Source: Arthrobacter sp. CAU 1506 (lineage in GTDB: Bacteria; Actinomycetota; Actinomycetes; Actinomycetales; Micrococcaceae). Taken from it: a stretch of DNA of 64,000 nt. The notes beneath the pieces are model-generated. The model was not told the origin of the DNA. It worked only from the letters and a program-made list of their open reading frames with translations, and ran no database searches. The stretch lies in the NCBI RefSeq assembly GCF_005047635.1, contig NZ_SUKC01000017.1:30981-94980 (forward strand), written 5' to 3'. Below, in pieces: positions 25,353 through 33,218 of this stretch. Numbering within the stretch: the stretch's first letter is position 1; each line of letters begins with the position of its first letter. Both the position numbers and the translations under genes were made by a program.

Positions 25353-27143
25353 ATGACCGCCCAACCAGCCCCATCGTACGCACCCCCTCCCGGCCCGCCA
25401 CGGGCACACATGAAGCCCGGCAACTGGGTCATGCTGATCATTGGCGTGCTGCTGAGCATGCTCGGGATTGGGATGACCATCGCCGGATCGATCGTGTTGG
25501 GCGCCTCTGCCGCGCAAAGCGGCGGCGGCTACCTCACGGGCGGCACTGAGAGATTCCAGAGCACCGGCTACGCGCTGACCAGCCCGTCGGTGGTGGTCGA
25601 CCCCTGGACCGAAGGGATGCCGCCGGTCGGAGACCTTGCCAGCGTGCAAGTGCGTGCCGAGGCAGCAGTCCCGGACCAGGAGGTCTTCCTGGGCATCGCC
25701 AAGGCCTCCGACGTCCAGACCTATCTGCAGGACGTACCGGTGAGCCCGCTGCGTGGTGCCTCATGGCCCCAAGCCGGAGACGGGCCCATGTCTTGGCGGA
25801 ACGTTCACGACCGGACGACGCCCGGCAACCGTGCCCCGGCCGCACCGGCGGAGCAGGATTTCTGGACCGAATCCGCCACGGGTCCGGGGTCCCAAACCAT
25901 CTCTTGGAAAGTGCAACCGGGACAGTGGTCGCTGGTGGTCATGAACGCCGATGCCAGCCGGCCGGTCTGGGTGGATCTGCAGGCCGGGGCGCGCTCTGAC
26001 TTGCTGGGGCCGATCGGGAGCGGTTTACTGATCCCCGGCATCATCGGGCTGGTCATCGGAATTCCACTGCTGCTGCTTGGATCCGCGGGACTGGGCCGGA
26101 ATATCGACCTCGCCCGCCCCCGCCCCGGCGAAGGCCCAGGCGCTGCGCTGGCCGCAAACGCGGGCTGGGAGAGGACACCGACGACGGTGTATCCCGTCCG
26201 GCTTGCAGGCTACTTGGACAGCCGACTCTCGCGGGGGCTGTGGCTGGTCAAGTGGTTGCTGGCGATCCCGCACTACATCATCTTGGCGCTGCTCTGGTTC
26301 GCCCTGCTGATCAGCACCATCGCCGCCGGAATCGTCATCCTGTTCACCGGCCGCTACCCGCGGTCCTGGTTCTGCTTCAACGTCGGTGTGCTGCGCTGGT
26401 CCTGGCGGGTGGGCTTCTACGGATACTCGGCGCTGGGCACCGACCGGTACCCGCCGTTCACGCTGGCTACCGCCGAATACCCCGCAGACCTGGACGTTGC
26501 CTATCCGCAGCGTCTCTCCCACGGGCTCGTGCTGGTGAAATGGTGGCTGCTGGCGATCCCGCATCTGCTGATTGTCGGCATCTTTACCAGTGGCAGCGGA
26601 CTCGTCTGGAGCCGTGGCTGGGGCGACGATGTCTCGGTGTCCTCTTGGGGCTGGTCCCTGCTGGGACTGCTCATTCTGATCACCGCCGTGATCCTGCTGT
26701 TCACCGCCCGCTACCGCTATGACTTGTTTGCCTTCATCATGGGGATCAACCGCTGGACTTATCGGCTCGCCGCTTACGTGCTGCTGATGCGCGATGAGTA
26801 TCCGCCGTTCCGCCTGGACCAGGGCGCCGACGAACCTCCGGCCGGAGCACCGCCCGAGGGGGCGGGAATGCCCGGCGCGCCCGGGACGGCAACGGGAACT
26901 TGGAGCCCGGGGCCGGGCGTCGGGCCTGGAGCGCCTGGAGCGCCTGGAGCGCCTAGAGCGCCGGGGCCGTATCCCGGTGGCCCGGGGACAGCGCCAGGAG
27001 CGCCGGGGCCGTATGACGGTGGCCCGGGGGCAGCGCCAGGAGCGCCGGGAGCCCCAGGAACACCGGGACCGGGTCCTGCCGGGCCGGGCCCCGATACTGG
27101 CGGCCCGGGAGCGGAACCCGGCGGCCCGAGGCCCGGCCCCTAG
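25353..27143 (+). CDS. DUF4389 membrane protein with collagen-like C-terminal tail
   Basis: Inner-membrane protein of 596 residues, function unknown. Order: Pro-rich start, one helix (WVMLIIGVLLSMLGIGMTIA), an extracytoplasmic beta-rich domain to about 210, a second helix (LLIPGIIGLVIGIPLLLLG), then two DUF4389 domains with paired helices, each opening with YP.RL..GL.LVKW.LAIPH (YPVRLAGYLDSRLSRGLWLV and YPQRLSHGLVLVKWWLLAIP). The last 90 residues are GAPG, GPYDGG and related Gly-Pro repeats with no regular domain. ATG at 25353 has GAAAGGATCGCC upstream. Convergent with the EAL gene, stops overlapping. Confidence 0.85.
   Translation: MTAQPAPSYAPPPGPPRAHMKPGNWVMLIIGVLLSMLGIGMTIAGSIVLGASAAQSGGGYLTGGTERFQSTGYALTSPSVVVDPWTEGMPPVGDLASVQVRAEAAVPDQEVFLGIAKASDVQTYLQDVPVSPLRGASWPQAGDGPMSWRNVHDRTTPGNRAPAAPAEQDFWTESATGPGSQTISWKVQPGQWSLVVMNADASRPVWVDLQAGARSDLLGPIGSGLLIPGIIGLVIGIPLLLLGSAGLGRNIDLARPRPGEGPGAALAANAGWERTPTTVYPVRLAGYLDSRLSRGLWLVKWLLAIPHYIILALLWFALLISTIAAGIVILFTGRYPRSWFCFNVGVLRWSWRVGFYGYSALGTDRYPPFTLATAEYPADLDVAYPQRLSHGLVLVKWWLLAIPHLLIVGIFTSGSGLVWSRGWGDDVSVSSWGWSLLGLLILITAVILLFTARYRYDLFAFIMGINRWTYRLAAYVLLMRDEYPPFRLDQGADEPPAGAPPEGAGMPGAPGTATGTWSPGPGVGPGAPGAPGAPRAPGPYPGGPGTAPGAPGPYDGGPGAAPGAPGAPGTPGPGPAGPGPDTGGPGAEPGGPRPGP
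26924..27076 (+). repeat. Coding tandem repeats giving a Gly-Pro-Ala collagen-like tail
   Basis: Short units of nine bases (GAGCGCCTG and close variants) and longer related units containing GGCCGTAT(C/G)(A/C)CGGTGG follow each other near the 3' end of the DUF4389 gene. They encode GAPGAPGAP and GPYPGGPG/GPYDGGPG blocks. Such repeats can change length by slippage without leaving the frame. Confidence 0.75.
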
Positions 27144-28279
27144 GAGGTCGCTGAGGATCCGTTCCCGGCCAGTGCCGTAATCAGGCGCTCCATGCGGACG
27201 ATGCCCGCAAACCGGCCGGCATTGTCCGTCACGGCCATCGGCTCGAACCGGTGCTCTTCCGGGCGCGTCACGGCGCGGGCAAGCGCGGCGGGGATCGGCG
27301 TGTCCAGGTTCAGGCGGAGCCCGGGGGACGTCTCGCCGCGGGCCGCCGAGAATGGGGTGAGGACGCGGATCGGTCGCCGATCGTCGGACAGGAGCACAAC
27401 GAACTGCAGCCGCGCATCCACGGCGAAGGCATCTGCTGCGGCTTCAACCGTTGACGCCGTGAACGCCGGCTCGACAAGATGGCGCACGGCGTGCCCCTGA
27501 TCTGTCCTGTCCCGGGCGGCCAGACGATGCGCGGTTTCCAGCGGGATCGGTGCCCACGGGTCGGAGGGCTTGGCCAGGTAGTAGCCCTGAACCAGTGGGA
27601 CTCCAAGGGCCGCGACCGTGTCCAGCTCCTCAGCTGTTTCGATTCCCTCGGCGAGGATCCAGGCATCCACACGATTGGCGAATGTGCCAAGCATGTCGAT
27701 CAAGGCCCGCTTGGCTTCATCACGGTCAACGTCGCGGATCAGGTCCCGGTCAATCTTGATGATCGACGGGCGAAGGGAGATCAGATGCCGGAGTCCCGCA
27801 TAGCCGGCGCCGGCGTCGTCCACCGCTATCAGCGCACCGGCCGCCCGCAACTGGTCCAGATCCGGCTCAAGGTGCCCGTAGGAATCAATCGGTACTTGCT
27901 CGGTGAGTTCAATGACGAGTCCGGAAAGGTCTCCCTGCTCACGCCAGACGTGGCGGATGACATCACCGGCGAGCAGGTCGGGCGAGACATTGACGGTGAG
28001 GAAGCAGTTGGCCGGAAGCCTGTTCCGCGCCCCAAGGGCCAGCCGGAGGGCAGCAGCCTCCAAGTCCGCGGCGCGGCCCGCCGCGCGCGCGGTCGAGAAC
28101 CACACCTCGGGGCTCTTCTCATCGAATCCCGGAAACCGGGCCAAGGCTTCGTAGCCGACGACTGTGCCGCGGACGGTGTCCACGATGGGCTGGTACGCGA
28201 CGCCCAGGCCCTCTCCGCGGCAAGCCTGATCCAGCAGGTCGGTCCACTCAGAGCGGTCTGGTGCCATCCCCAAAGTCAT
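27140..28279 (-). CDS. EAL-domain protein with C-terminal CBS-like region
   Basis: Cyclic-di-GMP phosphodiesterase of 379 residues. EAL domain at about 15-250 with the metal and catalytic motifs: YEALAR (EAL), TVNVSPDLL, VIELTEQVP, VDDAGAGYAGL, PSIIKIDRDLI, LAEGIET and VQGYYLAKP. The DDFGTG loop reads DDAGAG, and the two metal-binding Asp are kept, so activity is likely. Residues 255-375 resemble a pair of CBS modules (HLVEPAFTASTVEAAADAFA; MAVTDNAGRFAGIVRMERLI), suggesting control by an adenine nucleotide. No GGDEF domain. ATG at 28279; a second in-frame ATG lies 12 bases downstream. Confidence 0.88.
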   Translation of the reverse strand: MTLGMAPDRSEWTDLLDQACRGEGLGVAYQPIVDTVRGTVVGYEALARFPGFDEKSPEVWFSTARAAGRAADLEAAALRLALGARNRLPANCFLTVNVSPDLLAGDVIRHVWREQGDLSGLVIELTEQVPIDSYGHLEPDLDQLRAAGALIAVDDAGAGYAGLRHLISLRPSIIKIDRDLIRDVDRDEAKRALIDMLGTFANRVDAWILAEGIETAEELDTVAALGVPLVQGYYLAKPSDPWAPIPLETAHRLAARDRTDQGHAVRHLVEPAFTASTVEAAADAFAVDARLQFVVLLSDDRRPIRVLTPFSAARGETSPGLRLNLDTPIPAALARAVTRPEEHRFEPMAVTDNAGRFAGIVRMERLITALAGNGSSATS

Positions 28280-28296
28280 GGGTAGCGGAGGCCAGC

Positions 28297-28473
28297 TCAG
28301 CCGACCGACACGATGGACCCACGTACCGCCTGTTCAAGTTCATCGGTGATCTGGGCGAGTCCGTGATCTTCACGGGCATGGGAAGCGACGTTCACCAGGA
28401 TCTCGTCCTCGGAACTGCACACCCAACGGGCCTCGCAGCCAGGAACAACATCTCCACAAGCAAACGCTTTCAC
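28297..28473 (-). CDS. DUF1059 small protein
   Basis: A 58-residue protein on the minus strand. It starts with a GTG at 28473 that has GGGAG five bases upstream. The product begins VKAFACGDVVPGC and continues with VCSSEDEILVNVASHAREDH and LEQAVRGSIV, the DUF1059 pattern (three Cys, SHA..DH). Function unknown; the family is small, soluble and widespread in Actinobacteria. It ends 18 bases upstream of the EAL gene on the same strand, so the two may be co-transcribed. Confidence 0.88.
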   Translation of the reverse strand: MKAFACGDVVPGCEARWVCSSEDEILVNVASHAREDHGLAQITDELEQAVRGSIVSVG

Positions 28474-28710
28474 AAATACTCCCTATCAGTGGCAAACGAC
28501 AGCCCTGGCATCACGTGCCTTCAGCTGGCGCAGAGTCTCGACTCGATGTCTTCCACAGTCGGCGCCAAGGGACCATAAGTTAGCTGTTCATCCGACCGGA
28601 TTCGACCAATCTGTGAGGCCGCCGCCCGAACTCGGACCGCCCGGACGTCGCCGGTCCGTTCTTGGTGCCAGCCCTGCCGGGCCGGCCGCGTCGGGGTAGG
28701 CTGTGCTGCG

Positions 28711-29778
28711 ATGAGTACTCAAGAGATTCTGCTGCAGCGTACCGGCCGTCTGGGGCACATTGTGCTGAACCGCCCGAAGGCCATCAATGCCCTGAATGAC
28801 TCGATGATCACCGCGGCCACCGCAGCGCTGCGCGAGTGGGCGGAGGACGACGCCGTGGAGACCGTCCTGATCTCCGGGGCCGGTGAGCGGGGGCTGTGCG
28901 CCGGAGGGGACATCGTGGCCATCTACCGCCATATGAAGGACGGCGGCGACGAAATCTTCTGGGAAGACGAGTACCGGATGAATTCGTTGATCTCCCGGTA
29001 TCCCAAGCCGATCGTGGCCTTCATGGACGGGGTGGTGCTCGGCGGTGGCATCGGCATCTCCGCGCACGCCTCGCACCGGGTAGTGACCGAGCGGACCAAG
29101 ATCGGCATGCCGGAGACCCGCATCGGCTTCATTCCCGACGTCGGCGGCTGCTTCTTGTACTCCAGGGCACCAGGGGAGCTGGGCACCCATTTGGCGCTCA
29201 CCGCCGGCACCGGCACCGGGGCGGATGCCATCGCCCTGGGCCTGGCCGACTACTTTGTGGACAGTGCCGAGCTGCCCGCTTTGGCCGCCGCGCTCGCCGA
29301 GGTCCCGGCGAAGGAAGCTCTGGCGGCCTTCTCCCACACGGATGTGCCGGCGTCGGAGCTGATGAAGGAACGCGACTGGATCGACGAGTGCTACGCGCAC
29401 GACGACGCGGAGCAGATCCTCGCCGCGCTGCGGAACTCGCCGGAGCCGGCCGCCCGGGCCGCCGCCGAGGAGATCGCGGCAAAATCGCCCACGGCGGTAA
29501 AGCTCACGCTTGAAGCGCTGCGCCGTGCCGGCACGATGCAGACGTTGGAGGAGGTGCTGGACCAGGATTACCGGCTGGGGGTCCGGCTGGTCAGCGCCCC
29601 GGACTTCGCCGAAGGCGTCCGGGCCCAGGTCATCGATAAGGACCGTAACCCCACCTGGAAGCCGGCCACGTTGGCCGAGGTGGACCGCGCCACCGTCGAG
29701 TCCTACTTCGCCGATCTCGGCGACGCTGAACTCGGCCTCGCGGCATCCGTGCAGGCGGAGCCGGCAGCCGGAAACTGA
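28711..29778 (+). CDS. 3-hydroxyisobutyryl-CoA hydrolase
   Basis: Crotonase-fold thioesterase of valine degradation: 3-hydroxyisobutyryl-CoA to 3-hydroxyisobutyrate and CoA. At 355 residues it matches HIBCH-type proteins and is longer than plain enoyl-CoA hydratases (about 260). Motifs: LNRPKAINALNDSMI, GAGERGLCAGGDIVAIYRHM, FMDGVVLGGGIGISAHASHR, PETRIGFIPDVGGCFLYSRA, the catalytic Glu/Asp region in the last two. ECYAHDDAEQIL and SPTAVKLTLEALRR are the C-terminal HIBCH markers. Monocistronic; no other valine-catabolism gene is in the window. Confidence 0.9.
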   Translation: MSTQEILLQRTGRLGHIVLNRPKAINALNDSMITAATAALREWAEDDAVETVLISGAGERGLCAGGDIVAIYRHMKDGGDEIFWEDEYRMNSLISRYPKPIVAFMDGVVLGGGIGISAHASHRVVTERTKIGMPETRIGFIPDVGGCFLYSRAPGELGTHLALTAGTGTGADAIALGLADYFVDSAELPALAAALAEVPAKEALAAFSHTDVPASELMKERDWIDECYAHDDAEQILAALRNSPEPAARAAAEEIAAKSPTAVKLTLEALRRAGTMQTLEEVLDQDYRLGVRLVSAPDFAEGVRAQVIDKDRNPTWKPATLAEVDRATVESYFADLGDAELGLAASVQAEPAAGN

Positions 29779-29807
29779 AACGACGCCTGCGCGGGCCGCA
29801 GTCGTCC

Positions 29808-29940
29808 GTACAGGATGCGCCACATTGGCTTCCGGCTGGTTAGTGAAACTGGTGCTGGGCCGCCTCCATGGCCGGGAACACAGGTGCACCGCCAATCAAG
29901 CATGAGGAATGCTGGCTCTCCAGCCACCAATGTGGCGCCC
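29808..29940. repeat. Long palindromic intergenic repeat, copy 1
   Basis: About 133 bases. It starts GTACAGGATGCGCCACATTG and ends CCAATGTGGCGCC, so its termini are inverted repeats (GCGCCACATTGG with CCAATGTGGCGC). Central blocks AAACTGGTGCTGG and AAGCATGAGGAATGCTGG are shared with a second copy at 36346-36480. It lies between the HIBCH gene and a terminator, outside any gene. It looks like a chromosomal repeat family of the genus. Confidence 0.85.
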
Positions 29941-29968
29941 ACTGTCCGCGCCGGCGGCACAACCAGGC

Positions 29969-30001
29969 CGGAGGCGGCCGGCAAAGGGCCGGCCGCCTCC
30001 G
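29969..30001. terminator. Terminator hairpin between convergent genes
   Basis: Perfect 14-bp GC-rich inverted repeat (29969-29982 with 29988-30001), five-base loop. It serves the hydrolase gene on one side and the potB/potC genes on the other; the minus-strand stop codon is only four bases away. Confidence 0.8.
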
Positions 30002-30004
30002 TAC

Positions 30005-30808
30005 CTACTTCTTGTCGTCGCCGGTCATCCGCTGGCTCAGATACACCGGAATCATCGACACTATGATCAGTACGGCGGCGATCACGTTGACCACCGGCGC
30101 CTGGTTGGGCCGAGCCATGTTGTTGAAGATCCAGATCGGCAGCGTCTCAGTGCCGGGCGGGGCGGTGAACGTGGTCACCACAATCTCGTCGAAACTCAGC
30201 GCGAAGGCCAGCAGGCCACCGGCCACGAAAGCGGAGCGGAAACCGGGGAATGTGACGTGGAAGAAGGTCTTGACCACGTTGGCGCCCATGTCCATGGCCG
30301 CCTCTTCCAGGCCCTTGTTCATCCGGCCCAGCCGGGCCTGCACGTTGTTGAACACCATCACGATGCAGAACGTCGCATGCCCCACGATCACGGAGAACAG
30401 GCCCAGCCCGATGCCCAGCGGCTCCAGCACGGTCTTGAACGTGTTGTTCAGCGCGACGCCGGTGACGATGCCGGGCAGCGCAATCGGCAGCACCACCAGC
30501 AGGTTGACGGTGTTCTTGCCGAAGAAGTCGTAGCGTGAGAGCGCAAACGCGATCATGCTGCCCAGCAGCAGCGCGATCACGGTGGCTACCGTGGCCACTC
30601 GCAGCGAGGTCCAGAGGGCCTCGCGCACGCCTTCGTTGTGGAAGGCGGCCTCCCACCAGCGGGTGGTGAACTCGGTGATCGGAAAGGCGCCGGACGTGGT
30701 GGCGTTGAAGGAATTGAGGATCACCAGCAGCAACGGCAGGTAGATGGCGGCCATCACCAGGCCGGCGAAAACGCGCAGGGTGACCTTGGCGGAGGAGGAA
30801 AGTCTCAT
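30005..30808 (-). CDS. Polyamine-type ABC transporter permease (PotC-like)
   Basis: Membrane subunit of 267 residues with six helices. LRVFAGLVMAAIYLPLLLVI is the first, followed by the PotC loop FTTRWWEAAFHNEGVREALW. The ATPase-contact loop is GLEEAAMDMGANVVKTFFHV and the LSFDEIVVTTF segment is typical of PotC. The ATG at 30808 (MRLSSSAK) has AGGAG upstream and starts 11 bases after the potB-like stop, better than the longer frame, which overlaps that gene. Last gene of the operon; its substrate may be a polyamine or an amine-containing compound. Confidence 0.92.
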   Translation of the reverse strand: MRLSSSAKVTLRVFAGLVMAAIYLPLLLVILNSFNATTSGAFPITEFTTRWWEAAFHNEGVREALWTSLRVATVATVIALLLGSMIAFALSRYDFFGKNTVNLLVVLPIALPGIVTGVALNNTFKTVLEPLGIGLGLFSVIVGHATFCIVMVFNNVQARLGRMNKGLEEAAMDMGANVVKTFFHVTFPGFRSAFVAGGLLAFALSFDEIVVTTFTAPPGTETLPIWIFNNMARPNQAPVVNVIAAVLIIVSMIPVYLSQRMTGDDKK

Positions 30809-30818
30809 CGGTCGGCTC

Positions 30819-31799
30819 CTAAAGCTGCTTGAGGGCGCCGGACTTGCGGGCCAGGAAGAGATACAGGACAACCACCACAATGGGCACGGTGCCGAAGGCG
30901 GCGGCCAGCGGCGGATTGAGGTTGATGTTGGACGCGATCACGGTGCCGATCACCTGCGTCTTGCCGCCCACGAACTGCGCGGCAATGTAATCGCCCAGGC
31001 TCAGCGAGAAGGTGAAGATGGAGCCAGCGATGAACGCCGGCTTCAGCAGCGGGATGGCCACCGTCCGCACCGTGGACCAGGCCTTCGCGCCCAGATCGGA
31101 GGACGCGTCGAACAGGTTGTCCGGGATCTGCCGGAAAGCCGAGTACACCGGGACCGCCATGTACGGGAACCACAGGTAGGCCAGCGTGATCACCAGCGCC
31201 GTGGTGCCGTAGCCCGGCCCGGTCATGCCCAGCGGTGCCAGCAGCCAGTCCAGCGGGCCGCCGCTCATGAACGTGATGCGCCAGGAGAACACCTTCACCA
31301 GGTACCCGGCCCACAGCGGCAGCGTGATGCCAATGGCCAGCACTGCCCGCATCCGCGGCGAGGCCACCTTGGCCATGTAGAAACCCAGCGGCAGCGCCAG
31401 CACCGCGCACAGCACGGTCACGGCCAGCGCAATGCCGATGGTCCGCAGCGCGGTCAGTTGGTAGGCCTGCACGGTGAGGATCTCGATGAAGTTTTCCAGC
31501 GTGAACGCCGGGATCACCTTGGAGGTGAAGGTGTCCGTGGTCCAGAACGCGGTGATGAACAGCAGGATCAGCGATCCGATGTACAGCACGCCCAGCCAGG
31601 CCAGCGGCAGGGTCAGGAGCGCGGTCAGCCGCAGTTTGGGCCGCGCGTAAAGCAGGCGGGAGAGCTTGTCGCCCAGTCCGCCGCGCGTGCTGCCGGGCGC
31701 CGGGGCGGTGCCGGATTCGGCTTCCGGTTCGATCGTGGGTGCTGCCATGGCGGTTTCCGGCGGGCTGGCCGCCGATCCTCCTTCAGATGCGGTATTCAT
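30819..31799 (-). CDS. Polyamine-type ABC transporter permease (PotB-like)
   Basis: Membrane subunit of 326 residues. A Pro/Ala/Glu-rich cytosolic leader of about 50 residues is followed by six helices, starting LLTLPLAWLGVLYIGSLILL. EAA-type loop: NLFDASSDLGAKAWSTVRTV; PotB-like block FTFSLSLGDYIAAQFVGG near the C terminus. It lies 174 bases downstream of the binding-protein gene with a large hairpin between, which may set unequal expression of binding protein and permeases. Confidence 0.92.
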   Translation of the reverse strand: MNTASEGGSAASPPETAMAAPTIEPEAESGTAPAPGSTRGGLGDKLSRLLYARPKLRLTALLTLPLAWLGVLYIGSLILLFITAFWTTDTFTSKVIPAFTLENFIEILTVQAYQLTALRTIGIALAVTVLCAVLALPLGFYMAKVASPRMRAVLAIGITLPLWAGYLVKVFSWRITFMSGGPLDWLLAPLGMTGPGYGTTALVITLAYLWFPYMAVPVYSAFRQIPDNLFDASSDLGAKAWSTVRTVAIPLLKPAFIAGSIFTFSLSLGDYIAAQFVGGKTQVIGTVIASNINLNPPLAAAFGTVPIVVVVLYLFLARKSGALKQL

Positions 31800-31809
31800 C
31801 AGGTGCGGT

Positions 31810-31859
31810 GCTGATCAACGTGTGGTGATCAAGGTGCGTTGTTGATCAAGGTGCGGTGC
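31810..31859. repeat. Short imperfect direct repeats upstream of potB-like gene
   Basis: Three spaced copies of TGATCAA/TGATCAAGGTGCG-like units within about 50 bases, just upstream of the permease start codon (on the minus strand: GCACCTTGATCA). Possible regulator site or slippage product. Confidence 0.4.
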
Positions 31860-31904
31860 ACACGGCCGGCGGGCACCGGCGTCGTGCTGGGGAAGTGCCT
31901 CCCC

Positions 31905-31949
31905 GGCAGGGGTACGACGGCGGTGCTCACCGCGCGCCGCACCCCTGCC
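31905..31949 (-). terminator. Intercistronic stem-loop between binding-protein and permease genes
   Basis: GGCAGGGGT (31905-31913) pairs with ACCCCTGCC (31941-31949), with further pairing inside the loop. It sits 25 bases after the binding-protein stop codon. Such hairpins in ABC operons often stabilise the upstream message or cause partial termination. Confidence 0.6.
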
Positions 31950-31973
31950 TCTGGATGGGCCGCCGGGGGAGGG

Positions 31974-33170
31974 CTAGCCCTTGACCTCGGTCCAGGCCTT
32001 GGTCCACTCCTGGTAGTTGGTGCAGGTGACGTCGGTGCGGCCGTCAACGCACTGCTCTACCGGCGTGGTCCACATCCACACCTGTTTATAGTAGGCCTCG
32101 TCCGTGGCGTGGTAGGTGGCGCAGTGCTCCTCGTTCTCCTTGGAGCCCTCGCAGGCCAGCGCGTTGGCCGGGGCCATGCCGAAGTTCTGCGAGATCTTGG
32201 CATTCACCTCGGCGGAGGACGCCCAGTCCATCCACTGGTAGGCGCAGTTGGGGTTCTTGGACTTCGACGAGAGCATCCAGGTGTCGGACCAGCCGGTGGC
32301 GCCTTCCTTCGGCAGCACGGACTCGACCTTGCCGCCGTCGGCCTGGGCGATGTTCACGATGACCTGCCAGCCGGTGCCCAGCGACGCCGTGCCGGAGGAG
32401 ATCGAGGAAACTGCCTTGAGCGCGTCGTTCCAGTACTCGCCGGCAATCTTGTTCTGGGACTTGAGCAGCTCGACCGCTGCGGCCAGCTGGTCCTGGTCCA
32501 GCGCGTAGGGGTTGGTGATGCCGAGGTCCGGCTGGGTGGCCATCAGGTACACCGCGGCGTCGGCAATGAAGATCGGCGAATCGTAGGCCATGATCTTGCC
32601 GGCGTACTCGCTGCTCGGGTCCCAGGTGGCTGCCCACGAGTCCGGTGCTTCGGGTACGGCTTCGGTGTTGTACATCAGCACGTTGGCGCCGCGGCCGATC
32701 GGGACGCCGTAGCTCTTGCCGTTCAGTGTGTCGTAAATCTGGCCCTTCAGGCCGTCCACAATGTGGCCGAAGTTCGGGATCAGATCGGTATTGATCGGAG
32801 CCACGTCGCCGCCGGCAATCAGGCGCAGCGAGGCGTCGCCGGAGGCGGAGACCAGGTCGTATTCACCGGTGCGCATCAGCTGGACCATCTCGTCGCTGGT
32901 GGCGCCGACCTTGCGGTTGACCTTGCACTGGGTCTCGGCTTCGAATTCGCTGACCCAGTCGGCGTCGGGGTTGGTGGAGCCGTCCTCGACGAAGCCGGCC
33001 CAGGCGATGATGTTGACTTCGCCTTCGGACTCGCCCACCTCGGTGGCGGCGGGGATGTCCGGAACCTCGATGCCTCCGGCCGAGGACGCGGGAGCGGAGC
33101 CGCCGCAGCCGGCCAGGACCAGCGAGAGCGAGGCGAGCGCCGCGAGCGGCAGTGCCTTGGTGATCTTCAT
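31974..33170 (-). CDS. Polyamine-type ABC substrate-binding lipoprotein (PotD/PotF-like)
   Basis: Extracytoplasmic solute-binding lipoprotein of 398 residues. Signal and lipobox: ALASLSLVLAGCGG. The body follows the PotD fold: NIIAWAGFVEDGSTNPDADW, DEMVQLMRTGEYDLVSASGD, APINTDLIPNFGHIVDGL, and GVPIGRGANVLMYNTEAVPE. Several Cys (CKVN, NPNCAYQW, ACEGSKENEEHCATY, QCVDG, VTCTNY) suggest disulfides not found in Escherichia coli PotD, and point to a related but different ligand. Second gene of the operon, 48 bases after the ATPase gene. Confidence 0.92.
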   Translation of the reverse strand: MKITKALPLAALASLSLVLAGCGGSAPASSAGGIEVPDIPAATEVGESEGEVNIIAWAGFVEDGSTNPDADWVSEFEAETQCKVNRKVGATSDEMVQLMRTGEYDLVSASGDASLRLIAGGDVAPINTDLIPNFGHIVDGLKGQIYDTLNGKSYGVPIGRGANVLMYNTEAVPEAPDSWAATWDPSSEYAGKIMAYDSPIFIADAAVYLMATQPDLGITNPYALDQDQLAAAVELLKSQNKIAGEYWNDALKAVSSISSGTASLGTGWQVIVNIAQADGGKVESVLPKEGATGWSDTWMLSSKSKNPNCAYQWMDWASSAEVNAKISQNFGMAPANALACEGSKENEEHCATYHATDEAYYKQVWMWTTPVEQCVDGRTDVTCTNYQEWTKAWTEVKG

Positions 33171-33218
33171 GGTGGGTGCCTTTCCTTCAGGTGCGTAGTT
33201 GATGCGAGTGGTGCAGGT

